From Novosphingobium sp. (lineage in GTDB: Bacteria > Pseudomonadota > Alphaproteobacteria > Sphingomonadales > Sphingomonadaceae), in NCBI GenBank assembly GCA_021299075.1, contig JAJTFU010000209.1, positions 1 to 7,160 on the forward strand: 7,160 bases of DNA, written 5' to 3'. Shown here piece after piece: positions 5,684-7,160 of this stretch. The notes below the pieces were generated by a model. The model worked only from the letters and a program-made list of their open reading frames with translations, was not told the DNA's origin and searched no databases. A program made the translations under genes and the position numbers. Position 1 is the stretch's first letter. Every line of letters starts with the position of its first letter.

Positions 5684-6969
5684 TCGACGAAGGGATCCCG
5701 CACCAGGATCGTGTCCTCACGCTCGGGCGAAGTGCTGACCAGGGCGACCGGCGTTTCGATCAATTCCTGCACGCGCTGGATGTACTTGATCGCCTGGGCC
5801 GGCAGGTCCGCCCAGCTGCGCGCGCCGGCGGTCGTGCCGCTCCAGCCTTCCATTTCCTCATAGATCGGCTCGACATTGGCCTGGTCAGCCGCATGACTGG
5901 GGAAGTAGTCGAGGATCTTGCCGTTCAGGCGATAGCCGGTGCAGATCTTCACCGTTTCCAGCCCGTCGAGCACGTCAACCTTGGTCAGCGCGATCCCGGT
6001 TACGCCCGAAATCGCGCAGGACTGGCGCACCAGCACGGCATCGAACCAGCCGCAGCGGCGCTTGCGGCCAGTGACGGTGCCAAATTCGTGGCCACGCTCA
6101 CCCAGCCGCTGGCCGGTCTCATCCTCCAGCTCGGTCGGGAACGGGCCCGAGCCGACGCGGGTGGTATAGGCCTTGACGATCCCCAGCACGAAGCCGGTGC
6201 TGGCCGGGCCGAGGCCCGATCCGCTCGCCGCCGTGCCGCTGACCGTGTTGGAACTGGTAACGAAGGGATAGGTACCGTGATCGACATCGAGCAGCACGCC
6301 CTGCGCCCCTTCGAAAAGGATGCGGGCGCCAGCCTTGCGCACCTTGCTCAGTCGCCGCCACACCGGCTGGGCATATTGCAGCACGAAGGGTGCGATCTCG
6401 CGCAGTTCCGCGAGCAGCGCCGCGCGGTCTACCGGTGGCTGGCCGAACCCGGCGCGCAGCGCATCGTGGTGAGCGCAGAGCCGGTCAAGCTGGGCATCGA
6501 GCGCATCAAGGTGGGCAAGGTCGCAAACCCGGATCGCGCGGCGGCCAACCTTGTCTTCATAAGCCGGGCCGATCCCGCGCCCGGTCGTACCGATCTTGCC
6601 CGAACCCGCAGCCGCTTCGCGCAGGCCATCCAGATCGCGGTGCAACGGCAGGATCAGCGGGCAATTGTCGGCAATCGCGAAGTTCTCAGTGTTGATGACC
6701 ACGCCCTGGCCTTCAAGCTTTTCGATCTCGCTCTTGAGGTGCCAGGGATCGAGCACCACGCCATTGCCGATGATCGAAAGCGTGCCGGTAACGATGCCCG
6801 AGGGTAGCAGGCTGAGCTTGTAGACCTGGTCACCCACCACCAGCGTGTGGCCGGCATTGTGCCCGCCCTGGAACCGCACGACGGCATCGGCACGGCTGGC
6901 CAGCCAGTCGACAATCTTGCCCTTGCCCTCATCGCCCCACTGGGCGCCGATCACGGTTACGTTGGCCAT
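5680..6969 (-). CDS. purA: Adenylosuccinate synthetase
   Basis: PurA joins IMP and aspartate using GTP to make adenylosuccinate, the first committed step to AMP, as a cytosolic homodimer. The 429-residue protein has the standard family length and needs no gap. It shows the N-terminal phosphate loop GAQWGDEGKGK with catalytic D13, GGHNAGHT with H41, TTGRGIGPAY, the FEGAQGVLLDVDHGTYP segment, GRKRRCGWFD and LTKVDVLDGLE. The start at 6969 (MANVTVIGAQWGDEGKGK) matches the family; GAGGGA lies about 10 nt upstream. An in-frame extension to 7065 would add 32 residues with no family counterpart. The gene converges on the acyl-CoA synthetase, and the two stop codons share bases 5681-5682, leaving no room for a terminator between them. 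Confidence 0.97.
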   Translation of the reverse strand: MANVTVIGAQWGDEGKGKIVDWLASRADAVVRFQGGHNAGHTLVVGDQVYKLSLLPSGIVTGTLSIIGNGVVLDPWHLKSEIEKLEGQGVVINTENFAIADNCPLILPLHRDLDGLREAAAGSGKIGTTGRGIGPAYEDKVGRRAIRVCDLAHLDALDAQLDRLCAHHDALRAGFGQPPVDRAALLAELREIAPFVLQYAQPVWRRLSKVRKAGARILFEGAQGVLLDVDHGTYPFVTSSNTVSGTAASGSGLGPASTGFVLGIVKAYTTRVGSGPFPTELEDETGQRLGERGHEFGTVTGRKRRCGWFDAVLVRQSCAISGVTGIALTKVDVLDGLETVKICTGYRLNGKILDYFPSHAADQANVEPIYEEMEGWSGTTAGARSWADLPAQAIKYIQRVQELIETPVALVSTSPEREDTILVRDPFVD

Positions 6970-7074
6970 TGGATAGAGTCCCTCACCCTGCCAAAATTGC
7001 CCGCATGCGCCCTTCGACAGGACTCGGCACAAGGGGGGGACCAGTGGGAGCACATGGCCCCGCAAACGGGCGGC

Positions 7075-7103
7075 GCGTTAGGCCGATGCGGCGCACGCGT
7101 CAA
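7075..7103 (-). promoter_or_regulatory. Candidate purA promoter
   Basis: On the minus strand TTGACG (7103-7098) and TAACGC (7080-7075) are 17 nt apart. In the Caulobacter-type scheme the same bases read TTGACGC, 14 nt, CCTAACGC, close to TTGACGS-n(10-14)-GCTANAWC. Transcription would start near 7068, giving a purA leader of about 100 nt. No riboswitch or attenuator is evident in that leader. Confidence 0.5.
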
Positions 7104-7160
7104 GCTATCCGCACCCGAACGACCGCGACAATCTGCGACAAATTGAGACGGCGCCGTTCA

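Noticed and set aside
5371..6807. 478-residue plus-strand open frame over purA
   Set aside because: It is a GC-rich shadow antisense to an intact purA and the end of the synthetase; its composition is Arg/Ala/Gly-rich without motifs.
5680..7065. Extended purA start at 7065
   Set aside because: It adds 32 residues absent from the family, while the start at 6969 gives the exact family N-terminus.
1..7160. CRISPR arrays, insertion sequences, phage or toxin-antitoxin genes
   Set aside because: I looked on both strands and saw no spaced repeat array, transposase, integrase or paired small genes; the tRNA is not flanked by an integrase or an obvious repeat of its 3' end.

Overview
The window comes from a GC-rich alphaproteobacterium, most likely a sphingomonad (Sphingomonadales; Erythrobacteraceae/Novosphingobium-like). 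The evidence is the protein sequences themselves, the argH / small lipoprotein / lysA order with a divergent TlpA-type thioredoxin, codons that mostly end in G or C, and promoter-like elements that fit the alphaproteobacterial pattern better than the E. coli one. The assignment rests on recognising the sequences, not on a search. Most of the content is core metabolism.

Layout. Positions 1-2329 (minus strand) hold a tight operon read right to left: argH (arginine biosynthesis), an 81-residue LptM-like lipoprotein, and lysA (lysine/DAP pathway, cut by the left window edge). The genes are separated by only 5 and 6 nt. Divergent from argH, with a 16-nt gap, is a TlpA/ResA-like thioredoxin lipoprotein (2346-2906, plus). 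A tRNA-Val(UAC) follows at 3006-3080 (minus). Next is a 287-residue MarR-type winged-helix regulator with a receiver-like N-terminal half (3134-3997, minus). It is divergent from an AMP-forming acyl-CoA synthetase (4143-5683, plus). The last gene is purA (5680-6969, minus), whose stop codon overlaps that of the synthetase. The right edge (6970-7160) is the purA leader and a candidate promoter.

The most notable point is damage. argH and the acyl-CoA synthetase each lack a clean internal block (roughly 127 nt and 80 nt, estimated from family alignments by memory), and each loss shifts the reading frame. Sequence on both sides is well conserved and carries the catalytic motifs. The regulator between them may also lack an in-frame block where its receiver-like domain should end. 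Three such events within about 2.4 kb, flanked by intact genes, suggest either very recent decay or an assembly/amplification artefact. Read as real, the cell would lack argininosuccinate lyase unless another copy exists.

The best candidate for undescribed biology is the divergent regulator/acyl-CoA synthetase pair. The regulator joins a degenerate receiver-like fold to a MarR-type DNA-binding domain. A nearly perfect 25-bp palindrome (4001-4025) lies over its ribosome-binding site and predicted transcription start, with an extra half-site-like repeat one helical turn further out. This looks like an autoregulatory operator that could also act on the synthetase gene.
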